Notes: a model not told the origin generated them from the sequence alone. 64,000 bases of DNA from Malachius bipustulatus (GCA_910589415.1 OU342632.1:32997637-33061636), one strand, 5' to 3'. Positions 1 to 12,700 are shown, counted from the first letter of the stretch. Program-made: numbers and translations.

Positions 1-3000
1 TGCCTGAAAAAATTGTTGTTCCAATAAACTTTAATACTTAATTTTTTTAGACATGACGTGTGTTAAAGAGGATCAGGAAATATAATTTGTATGACGACAG
101 TGAGGATCGGATAATTGATTACAACACCTAAGTCCGCCAAGTTGCAGCAGCAGTTTCCTCGACGACACTTTTTTGTGACATTTTGAGTAACGAACAAACA
201 ACCTTGTTTTTCAATGCAGAAACGAACTAATAATAAACGTAACGATTAATTATTTATCGAATCAATTAGAATTAACATTTCGTATTTTTAAACCTTTAGA
301 CACGACAATTTATTTGTTTTTCCCGTAAAGAAACACCTTTTTTCTCCCGTACATAATGTAACATTTACAGACTGTTATTGTATAAGTAATGACTATATGA
401 AATGGTAAATTAAAACTTTGAAAACATAAAAACAGTACATATAAGTAATGTTGTAGAGGATTGTTCAAATTTACTACTTGATAGACATATAAATAAGTAT
501 GTGAAATGTGAATGTAAAAAATTGTTTATAAAACTGCAGACATAATTCATGATCCGGTTCCGGTACAAAGCATACCACTGTTGGTGTTTGTTCAATAACT
601 GAATCACTTATTATTATATTGTTTGTTATGTTAATCGATCCGTTTCACATTAAAAACACCGTTTAATCAGTAGTTAATTATTTTGTTTATTATTAAATAA
701 TCAGAAAATGACTGAGATAAACATTTAAAATAAATTGAATCAACAATGATAATTGTCATATCAATTTGCTATATCAATATGTGTGAGTTTATTAGATAAT
801 TCGTTATTAGAACACAAGTTTGACCACTATCAACGAGAGCCCGAAGCCGAGATCATGTAAAGATCGTCTATACCCCTTGGAAAGCATTTCTAAAACTATC
901 CGACTGTGAGACTGGATCAACTGGAAGAAAATCACCACAATTTTTCAGTGTAGACGTCCGACTTATAGAGCTTTCCACTAATATAGGCCTTCCATGGACG
1001 AAGAAACACGTGGCCGATACGTGACACCGCCCATTTTAAGAGAGAGGTCTATGGGAGATACAAAATGGGTTTTAAGTTTGTGTACGTCAATTCTCCCGGT
1101 TTTCATCGAGCTCTTAAGCAAACAACAAAACATACCTAGCCAGAACTGAAGATTCTGATTAGTTGAAAGTCTCAGATTGGTCATATATGCTTTAATTTAG
1201 GGAGTCTGTTTTCACGTGGCACCAGCTGTGATTGTAGCAGGTAGTGCCGTCACCGACGATAGATGTCGTTAGGACGTGCGAGTCACTGAAATCCAGTAGA
1301 ATGGTTTGTTTAAGACTATGCAGCTCAAAGACACTTTGGAGCTTGATGCAAGAGAGCTTAGAAGAATACATTCTTCTTTTTTCTTATTATGGTATTAATT
1401 TAGGTATGTTTTTAAAAAAATCAGAGATACAATAAGAGATATTTGTAGTTTGTACTCATAGCTACTTCACATTATGTAAATGTAGATTAGGAATTATGAT
1501 ACATGTAATTATTTTGTATTTTTACTCGTTACAAGTATAGAAAATAATTGCAGGTAATGTTGGACTATTATGATTTATTAAAATGGATGAAAGCTCATTA
1601 GTGATTTTTTTTGTAATTGGAATAATTATTGTTTACGATGCCTTTAGTTGCGAACGATTATAAAACCTGTCATGTTTCGACGTTAAAGGCTAAGACATTG
1701 ATGCTCGTTGATAATGTATGTTAATTACATGAGCTGGACATGCCGGTCACCTTCCTTCCTTCCGTGTTCCGCATAATGTACCACTAAAATAACAATGTGA
1801 TAAAATCTCGCCGTTTAATCCCGCGATAAATCTCTCGGGAACCTTGTGCCCAGCCAACTGCGACCGCTCACATATAGGAAGTGAAACACTCGTCGTAAGT
1901 GTCAATGTCAAGTCGGCTATTCATTTCATTAGAATAGCAACAAACTTGGGTAATTAGGTGTTTGTTATTGGTTACTTGATGAAAAATCGGTCGAGCGATA
2001 TACACCTGGGAGAGATAAGAAAAAATTGGAAGTTGCGCTCGCCTGGTTGCTGTTATTTATTTATTACTAAAACGGTAACTGTTTACGGTAATCGTTACGA
2101 AATTCCGTTTTTGCCGTTTTCGCTTACCTAATAATAGACACATGTCTTGGGTAAAATGACAGTCGATTAGATTCAAGGCCCCCTGTTTTACTAGGAACTG
2201 ATTAAATGAACAGCTGCGGTTAATTAGAGAAATTGTGTACTTAATTTGAAAACTTATTATATCGAACTTGTGAACCCGTTTTAAATAAATTTTTTACTTA
2301 TTTCTTATACGTAATGCTCATATTCATTTACTTCAATCGAAGCAGACAGTTTATAATAATTGTTGATAAATATGTGGCTAAATTTACAAGTGTTCGAAGG
2401 CCATTATTATGAAATAGAAGAATAATAAGTATATTGACAAATGACAATAATAACAGCAAAATACAAAATAATTTGAATGTTTTCTTCAATTTTTAATTGT
2501 ATTATTTAAAATTAACGTAAGCGGGGTTGTTTACTGTGAATATAAAACATATTATTATTATATGTATAGAACATAAGTGAACGAGATAAAAACCGCCATT
2601 TTTAATCACCTAATAATTCGGTAGCAGCTGTTTGGACGGTGTAGTCCTTCCGGATGTTTTATATTCAAAGATATTTTAACTTCACGATATTTGACGTCTG
2701 AAATGGCTTTTTCTCATTTTGACAGAAACTATACTTTTCTTTCTTTCTTTTATTTTTGGTGTTTATGGCCTTTAGCTTTTACCACCTATTTGGCCAGAAC
2801 GTATATTCGCTCTTGAACAGCAATTTTTCCTGGACTGTGACACGGAAACCAAAGATTCGAATTATTGTACCTGCGTAAGAAAAATTTCCTGATCAATAAT
2901 AATTAATCAGTTTATTTTCACTACATCCACACCGTAATTATTGTTCATCGTTGAATAATAATTAAGGATATATTTAGCTGTACCTTTCTACCTGGTTCAG

Positions 3001-3170
3001 GTAGTACTTTTTCACTTTTTAAGTATTTTTTAAGCATTATACTCAATTAAAATAGATTACATACAACATTAGCAACGTAATTACACCAAGCAGGTAGAAA
3101 TTGTTTAATTATTACGATTAGGATTAACTTACACGCGAGATTCGGTTAGTGCAACGCGAAAATGATAATA
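1..3170. other. Gene-free AT-rich stretch
   Basis: I see no open frame with family character, no splice-bounded exon series and no RNA gene here. The short open frames are what AT-rich DNA gives by chance. The only recognisable item is a dispersed repeat near 1000-1080, listed separately. The stretch could be intergenic or part of a long intron of a gene to the left. Confidence 0.5.
1002..1080. repeat. Dispersed repeat, copy 1 (partner at 11400-11475)
   Basis: About 45 bases around the core CGATACGTGACACCGC, followed by an A/G-rich stretch and TCTATGGGA, recur in the same orientation near 11430. On the minus strand both copies read through a similar short peptide containing GGVTYR or CGVTYR, but neither has a longer open frame or splice context. 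It is best read as a fragment of a dispersed repeat. The family was not recognised. Confidence 0.5.
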
Positions 3171-3214
3171 GAGAGTTGTCATAAAATGGTTGGAGAGTTG
3201 TCATAAAATGGTTG
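3171..3214. repeat. Perfect 22-bp tandem duplication
   Basis: The 22-bp unit beginning GAGAGTTGTCATAAAATGG occurs twice head to tail with no mismatch (3171-3192 and 3193-3214). This is a recent small duplication with no evident function. Confidence 0.9.
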
Positions 3215-3890
3215 CGTTAGCAGTTGTTTCAATTTATTTTTCAGTACAAGACAAAAGTTCTATCATCGCGATAAAAACATTAAAAAAATACTGGAAGAAA
3301 GGAGGGGTTAGAAATCAAAATAATTAAACTAAAGTCCAAAAAATGTCTTGGCGCGTTTAGAAAACCACAGAATGGTGTGATGACGTTATTGGTAACATCT
3401 GCTTTTACCCTTTCAAGCTGATTTCTGAACGCACACCTATCAAAATCGTTATTAATGCAATGTCATTCTTCAGTGTCCCACCCCTCATTTATTTTTTGAA
3501 CCATTTTTGAACCAATTTCATTGTTGTATAAATATCATCTTTTGACGTGAACTTAATGGTTGTCAAAATCAAGATGGAGGCGGTGTGCCATCTTGGATTC
3601 AGCAACATTCCGAAAAAAATTTCACCAATAAAAAAAAACAAAATAAATTATTAAAATGGGGGAGGGTAAAATGCTATACTCAAAATAATTATTTCGTAAA
3701 GCTTCCTGGGGTATAGTACACTTTTTTCAAAGTTGTTGTGTACTATATTCGTAAAATTAAATTTTGACTGAAATTAAAATTTGATTGAATTTTGACATGT
3801 CTAAGCGATTTTTCTAGAGAAAAATTGAATATTGCATAGTTTGTTAATGGTTTAAGCAGGCTATAGAGGAGATTTTTAAGGCGATCCGTA

Positions 3891-3959
3891 TAGGGAAACC
3901 TGTATTACCGACACTAACGCTTACTAGTAAGCGTCAGTGTCGGTAATACAGGTTCTCTA
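3891..3959. mobile_element. 69-bp palindromic micro-element, hAT-like
   Basis: The element begins TAGGGAAACC and ends GGTTCTCTA. Its core (3897-3954) is a near-perfect palindrome centred at 3925/3926 with one mismatched pair. It is flanked by GATCCGTA (3883-3890) and GATCGGTA (3960-3967), an 8-bp duplication with one difference. An 8-bp duplication and a TAGGG start are characteristic of the hAT superfamily. A sister copy lies at 57697-57751 and end fragments near 46.9-47.2 kb. It has no room for coding sequence, so it must be non-autonomous. Confidence 0.75.
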
Positions 3960-3967
3960 GATCGGTA

Positions 3968-6734
3968 AAATTTTCTTCTTTTATATTTCAATGACCTTCG
4001 CACACTTGTGCATTTAGCCAGCGGTTTTTTGTCAGGAAATGTCCATCTCTTTTATCTACTTCTTTTATTATTAAGCATTTTCATAGAACGATTCGTAAAA
4101 TATTAAAAAAATGTCGTAATTAAGGAGGAAAAGAGGGTAAAAGAAACGAAGAGGTAAACAAAAATCAGCTATTAAGTTTGCTAGATGCACTATCCGCCCG
4201 TTGACACCCATATGATTCCGCGGGCCTGTCTTGTCCATGGTCAAAACCGTCTTGATGGCCCCTTAAACGCGTTGTGCTCATTGTCGATCCCGATACCTGT
4301 TCCTATATTTGATGCTCAGAAAAAAGGAAAAGGGAAAGAAAAAAGGAATATAAAAGGAAAAATAAAAAGATAAAAAAATAACATAGAAAAAAAGTAAATA
4401 AAAAATAGATAAAAACTAGAAAAGAGGAAAAAAGAAAGGGGAAGACAGGAGAAAAATAAAGGAGGAAAAAAGGGGAAAAACGAAATTAATAAAATGATAA
4501 AATGTCACTTCTGTATGTAGCTACTTTATAAATGTTTGTAGTTTTTCCTTGTCAGTGAGCCTAACTCTTCATTAACTATTTCAAAAAATTCGTCAGGAAT
4601 TTATTTTCGTCAGGTGTGCTTTTATCTAGCCTTGCAAAAGTCTGTGCCTAATGCAGCGAGCGATTCAATACCATAAAATAACACATACATACGTAAATAA
4701 ATATCATACTCGCATCAAATTGATCTATGTAATGGATTAGCGTCGAATTGATCATAAGTGAAGAATTGATCTGTATATGAATCGTTTACTTTTCCCCTTC
4801 TGATTTTTCAGTAAGTTGGCGAATTAGTGACACACGAGCATTGTAATAAATTATGCGTTTTTATTTATATAATTATAAAATATGACAGGAAAATATTATA
4901 ATAATTATATTTGCTTCATAAAAATTGGCCTCATGGAAATTTCTGCGTGCAGAGACTCTACCATCGAGAAGAATCAGAACTGTCGAGCTGTCTGTGCCCC
5001 GCAACAGACACCCATAGTAATACGTTCTGGTTCGATTATGTTCGGTGTCAGCAGATCCGCAGTATAATATGCTTGCTTGAGATATTATGATTCTTTATCT
5101 GAATTAACGATCGAAGTGAAATGTTCGTTTCTGCGTTGTTTCTGGAACGTATTATTATACCTACTCGTTTATATCACACAAGATGGGCCAATCTATGTCA
5201 TCACCTTAATCTATAAGCGAATAGGGTCGATCGGGTCAACACCTCGATCTATCAAGAGTGAGGCGGGTCGAGTCAACTCCTCACTAGGGGTGATAGATCT
5301 TTTATGTTAGCTCAACGCAATAAAATGTAGGGGAAGTCTAGTAATAGTTAGTTAGGTCAACCCCCTAACTAGGAGTCTTTAAGCCATCCTTTACAGCTCA
5401 GTTAATAAGCTGATTCTGGTAAATAAATATTAACTTATTCAAATTATTAATGATTTTCCCATTTCTTTGTTCATATTATTTATGTCTAAGATTATTACTT
5501 GCAGTAAAAGTTAACGAGTTGCCTTGCCGTTATAATGATATCGAACAGGTATAATTATGCATTAATGGGTTATGGGAGAAAGTCAAAATAAATTTTACTT
5601 AAATGTCTTTATGATTGGCATTCCTTGTACCGAATCGACATACTTAAGACCGTGTGTATATTCTTCAGCTCTATGATCAATAATTTGATGTCCTGGTAAA
5701 TTGTTTTTTGAAATTTTCAACTCTTTTCCAGAATGCGGTTAACTTAAGAGTTGAAACTGAAAGCTCGGAGAGAATTTTCCTACTTTTCCCATGAAGTGAT
5801 AATAAACTATTGGGGAAAGTAAACGACTCCATGTTGAGTTGAGTGAGCATAAACAATGTTTCCTTTTACAGGTAGCTATCGTAATATTTTAGCATCTGCG
5901 ACAAAATGCTGGCTCCTGCAGACTTATACAAGACGGTTTTTCACTGTCATGTTAAAGGATAATTAGGCATTGTACAATGAATAATAATTACCTGGCAAAT
6001 TATCGCAATTATTATACCTGAGGACTGGTCATTATCTGCATGCTGTTACGCATCGAAATTAAGACGACATGGCATTAGATCTTTTTACTTTCGCGAATAA
6101 AAGCTGCTTTAAAATACATGTTGTCTAATTCCTTAACATTATGCAAAACTTTCACCGATTTTTAGAATTGTTAATAACAACGAATTAGAGTTTATAAATA
6201 TCAAACGGTTCGTTGATCAATGGAAATTTCTAATGTCTCGGAGGAAATCGACGAGAAATACGGCCACCATTACAATTATATTACAATAATAGATATCCAG
6301 ACGAGTCCGTGGAATTGACCTTTAAATGTATTACTGTAATCCTGATTGATCAACGCACACAACCGATATAATTATTTAACCACAAAAATGTTAATTTTGA
6401 CCAATATTATATCAGACAATAGTTTTGTTCTAATCAGGTCGCTTTTATAGGCGACAATTATTATAATAATTAGGGGAAGTACCATAATAGGCAATAGTCA
6501 GCCATTTTGCCACGAACTTTGGTTCATAACACATTTCTGCTCCGTTGTGTAAAAATAAAGAACCCTCAGTTGACGTTCAGTTCTATGGTCAGGTAAGTTG
6601 TCTCTGGGATGACAAGTGTCAGAGTGTAAGGATAAAGAAAAGAGAATAGTTTTGTTCTGTGTCTTATTTTTATAAAGAACGATATTGTATAATTTGTATT
6701 GGAATCTCTAATTTAATTCAAACAATAAACTAAT
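3968..6734. other. Gene-free stretch
   Basis: No exon or RNA gene is supportable. The purine-rich run around 4310-4490 (A/G-rich on the plus strand) is low complexity. A cluster of small hairpins at 5229-5371 is listed separately. Confidence 0.5.
5229..5371. repeat. Cluster of three GTCAA-loop hairpins
   Basis: Three inverted repeats follow one another. The first pairs GATCGGGT with ACC-CGATC (5229-5249, one bulge). The second pairs GATCTATCA and AGTGAGG with CCTCACT and TGATAGATC (5246-5299). The third pairs TAGTTAGG with CCTAACTA (5349-5371). Each unpaired segment holds the same GTCAA core. They could be diverged copies of one small fold-back unit; no function can be assigned. Confidence 0.45.
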
Positions 6735-7650
6735 ATTAAGTTTACCGAGGTGATTGAAGCTTCTTTTAAGTCACCACAAACCTGATTGAAGTCACCTCCA
6801 TACCGCGATAGTGGCCGCTTTACTCGAGCCAATTTCACGATTGACGATTTTTTTAAGTCACCCCCATGACCCAAAAGCGGAATTTTCCATAGCAAGCGCT
6901 ACCTCAACTCAGACTTTGTAAATCACCTCCATGGCGCAGTAGCGGTTACTTTATTGAAGCTAATACCTCGATTCAAGCTTCTTTCAAGTCTCCCCAAACC
7001 TATTTTTTTAATCACACCCATGTCGCAATAGCGGTGGATTTAACTATAGAGCCATACCGCATTAGAGCTTATTTTAAGTCTCCACAAGCCTACATTGAAG
7101 TCACCTCTACACCGTGATAGTGGCCGTTTTACTCGAGCCAATACAGCGATTGAAGCTTCCTTAGCGGCCGCTTTACTCGAGCCAATTTTACAATTGAAGC
7201 TTTTTTAAGTCACCCTCATGTCGCAGTTGTTTTATTGAAGCTAACATCTCGATTCAAGCTTCTTTCAAGTCTCCCCAAACCTCTTTTTTTAATCACACCC
7301 ATGTCGCAATAGCGGTTGTTCAACTATGAAGCCAATACCGCGATTAGAGCTTTTTTTAAGTCGCCCCGAGCCTCTTGTTAAGTCACCCCATGCCGCGATA
7401 GGAGCCGTTTTACTCGAGCCGATACTGCGATTGGATGCCGCAATTCCGGGCTTTTTCATGGCAAACGCTATCCCAGCTCAGGTCCCTTTATAAATAACTT
7501 CCATGCCGCAATAGCATTTGTTTTAAGTATCCCCAAACCTCTTTTTGAGTCACCCCATGCCGCGATAACTGGCGACTTTCATGTCCGTCATTTCCGCGAT
7601 TGAGGCTAATCTATAACTCATCTCCATGCCCGCCACGAACGCGATTCAAG
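6735..7650. repeat. Degenerate, relatively GC-rich repeat array
   Basis: The motifs ATTGAAGCTTCTTTTAAGTC, CACCCCATGCCGCGATAG and GGCCGTTTTACTCGAGCC recur in diverged form about six to nine times at irregular spacing. A higher-order duplication is visible: the block at about 6972-7090 recurs at about 7253-7370, roughly 281 bp later. The array is clearly richer in G+C than its surroundings and has no sustained open frame. I read it as an old minisatellite-like array that has partly rearranged. Confidence 0.75.
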
Positions 7651-9209
7651 CCTCCTCGGTGTTGATTGTGGCGAGGGAGTGATTCCACATTCAGTTGTAC
7701 CATCAAAATGTGTCCCCTCCAAACAAACCTTGACGTGCTTCGGTCATTTTCTATTGTTAGATTGTTCGGAGATATTCACGCTGGGTTCTTTTTAATTAAA
7801 CACCCTGTATAGAGCATCATCAAGGTCATTATTACAGTAAACGTTTTGATGAAAAAAATCTGTCAATCTGATATCCTTTATTGTCACTGCTGATTTCTGT
7901 TCATCGACATGGTCTTACCTGGGTTGCTGCAGTGGAGAGTGGAGATAAGACCTGGGGAAAGTTGATGATTTGGTGGACAGAAGATAAACCCTCTCCGGGA
8001 ATCTAGGATATTTGAAGAACATATAAAAGTGGGACACACAAAATAAAAGACTCATTAGTTTTTATTGGGCAAAGTAAAATAACAACACCCACGGTATATT
8101 TTATGTGGGATTGTTTTATGTGCTCTATGTCTTTTTTTACATAGAAGTATCCAAAGTAGTTAATTGTACACAATAATAGAAGAGTGAAAAAAGACTAACC
8201 TATTACCAGTTTAGGCGTTCGAGATTTTCCCGCGATAATGTAATAATTTTATTGACCGGACGATGGACTTGACTTTCCCCGTGAAATTCTCTCCGAGAGC
8301 ATGCCTTGAATACTCTACTACTTTCGACTGTTCGCCGTCGATCGCATCACATTCTCCTGAAACTATCATAGAGACAGGAAAAAGTGGAACGCACCAGATA
8401 TAGAGGCGTAAAGAATACCTACTATAGTAGAAATGGCGGCACTGGAAAGCGATTTAATTTAACAACTCGCAGAACATAAGCGGTTTAATGACATTTTTTG
8501 CGAAACAACTCTAGTTTCGGCTGCGTGTTAAAAATTAGCTTCTATTTGAAGCAATTATAAGATTCAAATTAATAATGAAAGTTGTTGTTAAGTAGCAGGC
8601 AACAGGCAACAACAGTTTGGTGAAATGTTTTATATTTATCATGATTCATGATATAGGTAGCAGTCAGAGCCGCTACCGCTTATAAGTTGTTCGATATAAT
8701 ATTTCAACAAGACACAATTTTGCCTTTGCCTTCTTGCTTTTCATTATGGGAAAATTATATTATCTATAAGTAATATCTGATGTATCATTTAGGAACGCGC
8801 CCATAAAGACATTCTGGAGCTTCTGGACATTCTTACTCTTGACAGTCTTGACTCATGACAAAAGTGAAGCCTCTGCATCAAGTGGCGGCCATTTTGTAAA
8901 ATGGCAAAATATTTCGGAAAATATGATGTTCATATAATGCTTTTTTGTTTCTTTTGTAGATTTTCATCAGTGAATCAACTTGGGGAAATTGATAAAGTTA
9001 ATAAATTAAAAATATATTTATACAGGGTGTCTATTTTTCAAGCTTAAGCATGAGGATCTCGGTTATTTTACATAAGACATATGAAGTTGCTTAAAGTTTG
9101 TGCCAATTTGTAATGTTAAAAGAAACTTTGGAGCTTCCTTCATTGCTGAAATATGCTGAAAAAACTGAAAATTCAATTTTTTTTCTAGCCATATCTGTTT
9201 TACTATTGA
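7651..9209. other. Gene-free stretch with element fragments
   Basis: No gene is seen. CACCCTGTATA near 7800 and TACAGGGTGTC near 9024 are single ends of the TA-flanked TACAGGGTG element type found repeatedly in this window, without a matching partner in this stretch. Confidence 0.45.
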
Positions 9210-9223
9210 AACTAAATAAATTA

Positions 9224-9604
9224 GGAGAAATAAGGCAAGTATACTCAACGATTAATTAATAAATAAAAGAACGAAGGTAGGTCATATATGAGTATAAGTA
9301 TAAAGCACATAAAGTGCAAGCTGGTCAACTTCCATTCATCCGACAGCATCCTTCCGGATAGTCTAGATGCAGCACACTGAAGAGCCCCAGTAGGGCGAAA
9401 CACGTGTCTGTGCTTGTTCTGGTACTCTGGCTGGCTCTGCTGTTGGATGTGGAAGCTCTCTATGTTGAAGTTTCGGACGCTGCCATCATGACAACTGTTA
9501 TGGGCGATGGAGGAATGCTCCGACCCCACCTAACAGGCTAGTAATTGCACTTTATGTGCTTTATACTTATACTCATATGACCTACCTTCGTTCTTTTATT
9601 TATT
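9224..9604. mobile_element. Penelope-like non-autonomous insertion with hammerhead
   Basis: The insertion is flanked by a 14-bp direct repeat AACTAAATAAATTA (9210-9223 and 9605-9618). Inside it a ~33-bp one-sided tail is followed by inverted arms of about 63 bp (9256-9319 and 9544-9606, one 2-bp difference), with a hammerhead ribozyme between the arms. Variable-length target duplications, inverted terminal repeats, a ~34-bp extension at one end and hammerhead motifs are known traits of Penelope-like retroelements. There is no reverse transcriptase, so this would be a truncated or non-autonomous copy. A retrozyme-type element is the alternative. Confidence 0.65.
9371..9414 (+). ncRNA. Hammerhead self-cleaving ribozyme motif
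   Basis: Every core element is present in order. Stem I pairs AGCACA (9371-9376) with TGTGCT (9409-9414). CTGAAGA (9377-9383) fits the CUGANGA core. Stem II pairs GCCC (9384-9387) with GGGC (9393-9396) over a 5-nt loop, then comes GAAA (9397-9400). Stem III is very short: A9400 with T9407, C9401 with G9406, and a 4-nt loop. Cleavage is expected after C9408. Very short stem III is a known feature of Penelope and retrozyme hammerheads, which often act as dimers. Activity is inferred from structure only. Confidence 0.8.
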
Positions 9605-9618
9605 AACTAAATAAATTA

Positions 9619-12050
9619 TTTTTTGTAGGCTTACATAAAGTCGTCAGCGCTATCGATTTGACATATCATATCAAAAATTTTCAAAAGCGACAAGATCCGA
9701 TGGTTATTATTATAGTGAAATGGCTTTCATATTTTTCTTAAATTTAATTCGGTATAAAAATCAGTGAAACCAATATTTAAGAAAAGTCAAATGTTTTCAT
9801 CATTTTTTGGAATTTTTTCACAGAATGACGTGTATGACGTCATTTTGCAGCACATCGCCTTAACGTGTTTATGCAAGTTCAGTTCCCACATAGATTTTAA
9901 TATTTATTTTACAAGCAAACAACGAAGTAATAATCGCATACTCATACAATTTTATATTCTGTTGTGGTTTAATTCCCGATGTTTAAATAGTCGGTCAGAA
10001 GTCATTTAACGAAACAACGTGTTCCCTATTCTTTTTGCAATTCTACAATATGGCGGCCGCTCCCGATCAGCAACAAAGCTTCAGAAGTATCAGCGATCGC
10101 TTCGTCATTTAGTCATAAAATAATATAAACATCTCTGCTTCTATTATAAAAGACTGTAAAAAAAGTAGGTAAGTGAAATAGACAAAAAATAAATGATATG
10201 CGAAATAATAACGACAAAAATATTCTGGCTAAATGGACAAATGTGCTAAGGCCATTAAAATATATAGAAGAAGAAGAACAACAAATGCGTTCAGCAATAT
10301 GAGTGACTGCGTTCAGAATCAAGAAGCAATAATTTGAGCTGATTTCTGGGAACAATAACGATTTCCTGCAATGCATCCTGTAAGTGACACGTAATAAAAT
10401 TTGATAGACTTGAAAAAGAACATATTTGATACAAGTTTTTGGCTCTCACTAGTGATTATATACTTTTTTAAATTTCTGACGTCAGACACGAAAATATTTT
10501 ATCAATAATTGATTTAGTCATTATTGGTTAATTGAAGCATTGTGGAGACCGGTATTTACTTATCTATCAGACACGTCCCTGAGTATTCTAGTAAGAAAAG
10601 TTAATATAAAGTGAAGGGGCAGTGTTATTATTATGACTATGTCCCCTTTATATTTTTCTAAAAGTTCATCTACTGGAATAATCTTTTATGGGAACTATTC
10701 AGTCTCGTTTGTTGATTTATTATAAAATAAGACTGTGCAAACACAATGCGGTTTCTATAATGACTGTTAAATATTTGCCCGAACACCCTGTGTGTGCGCG
10801 GCGGTTATAATTGATTTTACTGACCTACTCTTGCACGGTACACACCAATAAACTATCACATGAGTAACGTGGTCATGAGTCAGAAATTCATTTATTTACT
10901 TCAACGTTTGATTGCCTCCAAGGTAGACGACCTTTATTTTAATCTAAATATTATATTTTATTAACGTTATTAAAGCGATAGAGATTGGCAAAAATGCGAG
11001 CTTGTAATCTGAGACTCATGATTGCCCTGTAATTAAGGTTACAAATTACCCATACGCTCGATTATAATAACGATTCAATTATTAATAGAAAAGATTAGAA
11101 TCAATTTATTTGAGAGTCTTTGTTGGTTAATGAATAATAATTTATATTGGAAATCAAACATGGTTATTAAATGTCAAAATAAGTGCCTGTAACAGAATGA
11201 TAGTTAATTAATGAAGCCATACTTCAGGGTGCTTATTCCATGCTCAATCTTAACCTAATGCTTATATACCTTTTACCAAAAAGTTGTTTTTCTTTCAAAA
11301 TATACTACAATTTTTCTAATTATTTAAATTTTTTCATCATCGCCGATAAAGTTTCGTCCCATTAAAAGTCTTTTTTATCTGAAGAGCGTTTCTTTGTAAT
11401 GAAGTCCATCCCTGGGGGGAGAAAAACGCAACCGATACGTGACACCGCACATTTCAAGGGAGAGTTCTATGGGAAGTAAACATATCCCATAGTTCACACC
11501 CAACAAATTCAGTTTTTCCTCGTTCCAGTCAAGAATAAGTGTCTGGGCAAATAAATCGACAGGTTGCGTTTGAGTGAAACTTAGAGGCACATAAGGATCT
11601 GTCAGAGCTTATCTTGGCATTATAGAGACGTTCTTCAAGAATCACCTTTACCTAAGTGAGCAGCATTGTGCGTATTGTAGCAAGCTTATTACACTGGACA
11701 GCCTGTATAATAAGTAGGTATGCATCGCAATAGATTCTACAAAATCAAATCAAATCCTAGAGAAAGTATTCGTACATTCACATTAGATCCGTTTACGGTC
11801 AGTAAATTCTATTCAGGATGTCGAGGTGCTGTTCTTGATAGTTTCAATAATTCTCGGTAACAAATTCTCTCATCCAAACATTAGGTTATGTAATTATGTT
11901 CTATCGATTAAATAATTTATTATTACTAACGATAACAAAGAAATGAAAAGAAAGGTAAGTTAGGGGAATACCATAATCGGTCATTCATATCCAGTTCCTA
12001 TTTCTCGATAGAAGTCTTAAGAATTTCTTTTTAGTCAAGATTTCTTGTAC
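9619..12050. other. Gene-free stretch
   Basis: No gene is supportable. Around 11400-11475 lies the second copy of the repeat seen at 1002-1080 (core CGATACGTGACACCGC). The rest is AT-rich without visible structure. Confidence 0.5.
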
Positions 12051-12052
12051 GA

Positions 12053-12250
12053 TTGCTATATGAGAATGTCAAAAATATCGCTGAAAAAATTGAAGAATGC
12101 TTGAAGAAGATCTCCCTGTTATCAAAATATATCAAAAATTACATTTTTATGCGAAATTGTCATAATGGTGTGCCTCAAGGTACGTTTCTCAGTCCACAAT
12201 TATTTATTGAACATTTCTTATTCTTGGTCGTGGTATTATTTAGAATATTC
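12053..12250 (+). pseudogene. Non-LTR reverse transcriptase relic
   Basis: The frame starting near 12053 reads through CHNGVPQGTFLSPQLF. This matches the conserved reverse-transcriptase block usually written GVPQGSxLSPxLF in Jockey-type and related non-LTR elements. The catalytic YxDD block and the rest of the domain are not present in frame; after about 12250 the sequence loses family character. Only about 65 residues remain, so this is a dead fragment just upstream of the Larp6 promoter. Confidence 0.55.
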
Positions 12251-12492
12251 ACGAAGACAAATTTGACTCTTGATGCGCACACAAATAAAATAAAAGTGTA
12301 TCAAATGATTTCTCCTACCTGCCCGTGAAATCCGAGCGCCGAAGCCATCTGTCCCGAAACGGTACCATTCGCGTGAGGTAGGTCGCGCTCTAGACCATGA
12401 AACCTCCATCTCTGACCTCGCCACCGACACCCATTCCAAGTGCCATCCACCACGGCGGAGTCCCACCGGGTCCCCCCCAGACTCCGCTCCTC

Positions 12493-12527
12493 TATAAAAC
12501 CATCGCGGACGAGCGGTCGGTTTCAGT
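12493..12527 (+). promoter_or_regulatory. Larp6 core promoter: TATA box and initiator
   Basis: TATAAAA at 12493-12499 is followed by the arthropod initiator TCAGT at 12523-12527. Taking the A at 12525 as +1 puts the TATA box at -32, near its usual place. The DNA turns GC-rich here, and the Larp6 start codon lies 176 bases downstream, giving a short unspliced leader. The start was not measured. Confidence 0.7.
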
Positions 12528-12700
12528 AAGCCGACAGCTGGGTGCTGCGCCAGTGGCTCGTAGCAGACACGCGTACGTGACCTACATACCGGCATACCGT
12601 TATTCCTAGTGTAGACGCCTATTCAGTAGTGCCCTAGATACCTACCAAGACTGACTCCTTAAGTTAGTGATACAAGTTGTGATATTAGCCTTTAAGAAAG

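Noticed and set aside
4185..4373. 62-residue frame with an unusual Pro/Cys-containing start
   Set aside because: It soon runs into a purine-rich low-complexity stretch; no domain or splice context.
9245..9529. 94-residue minus-strand open frame in the hammerhead insertion
   Set aside because: It runs through both the hammerhead and an inverted arm and has no recognisable domain.
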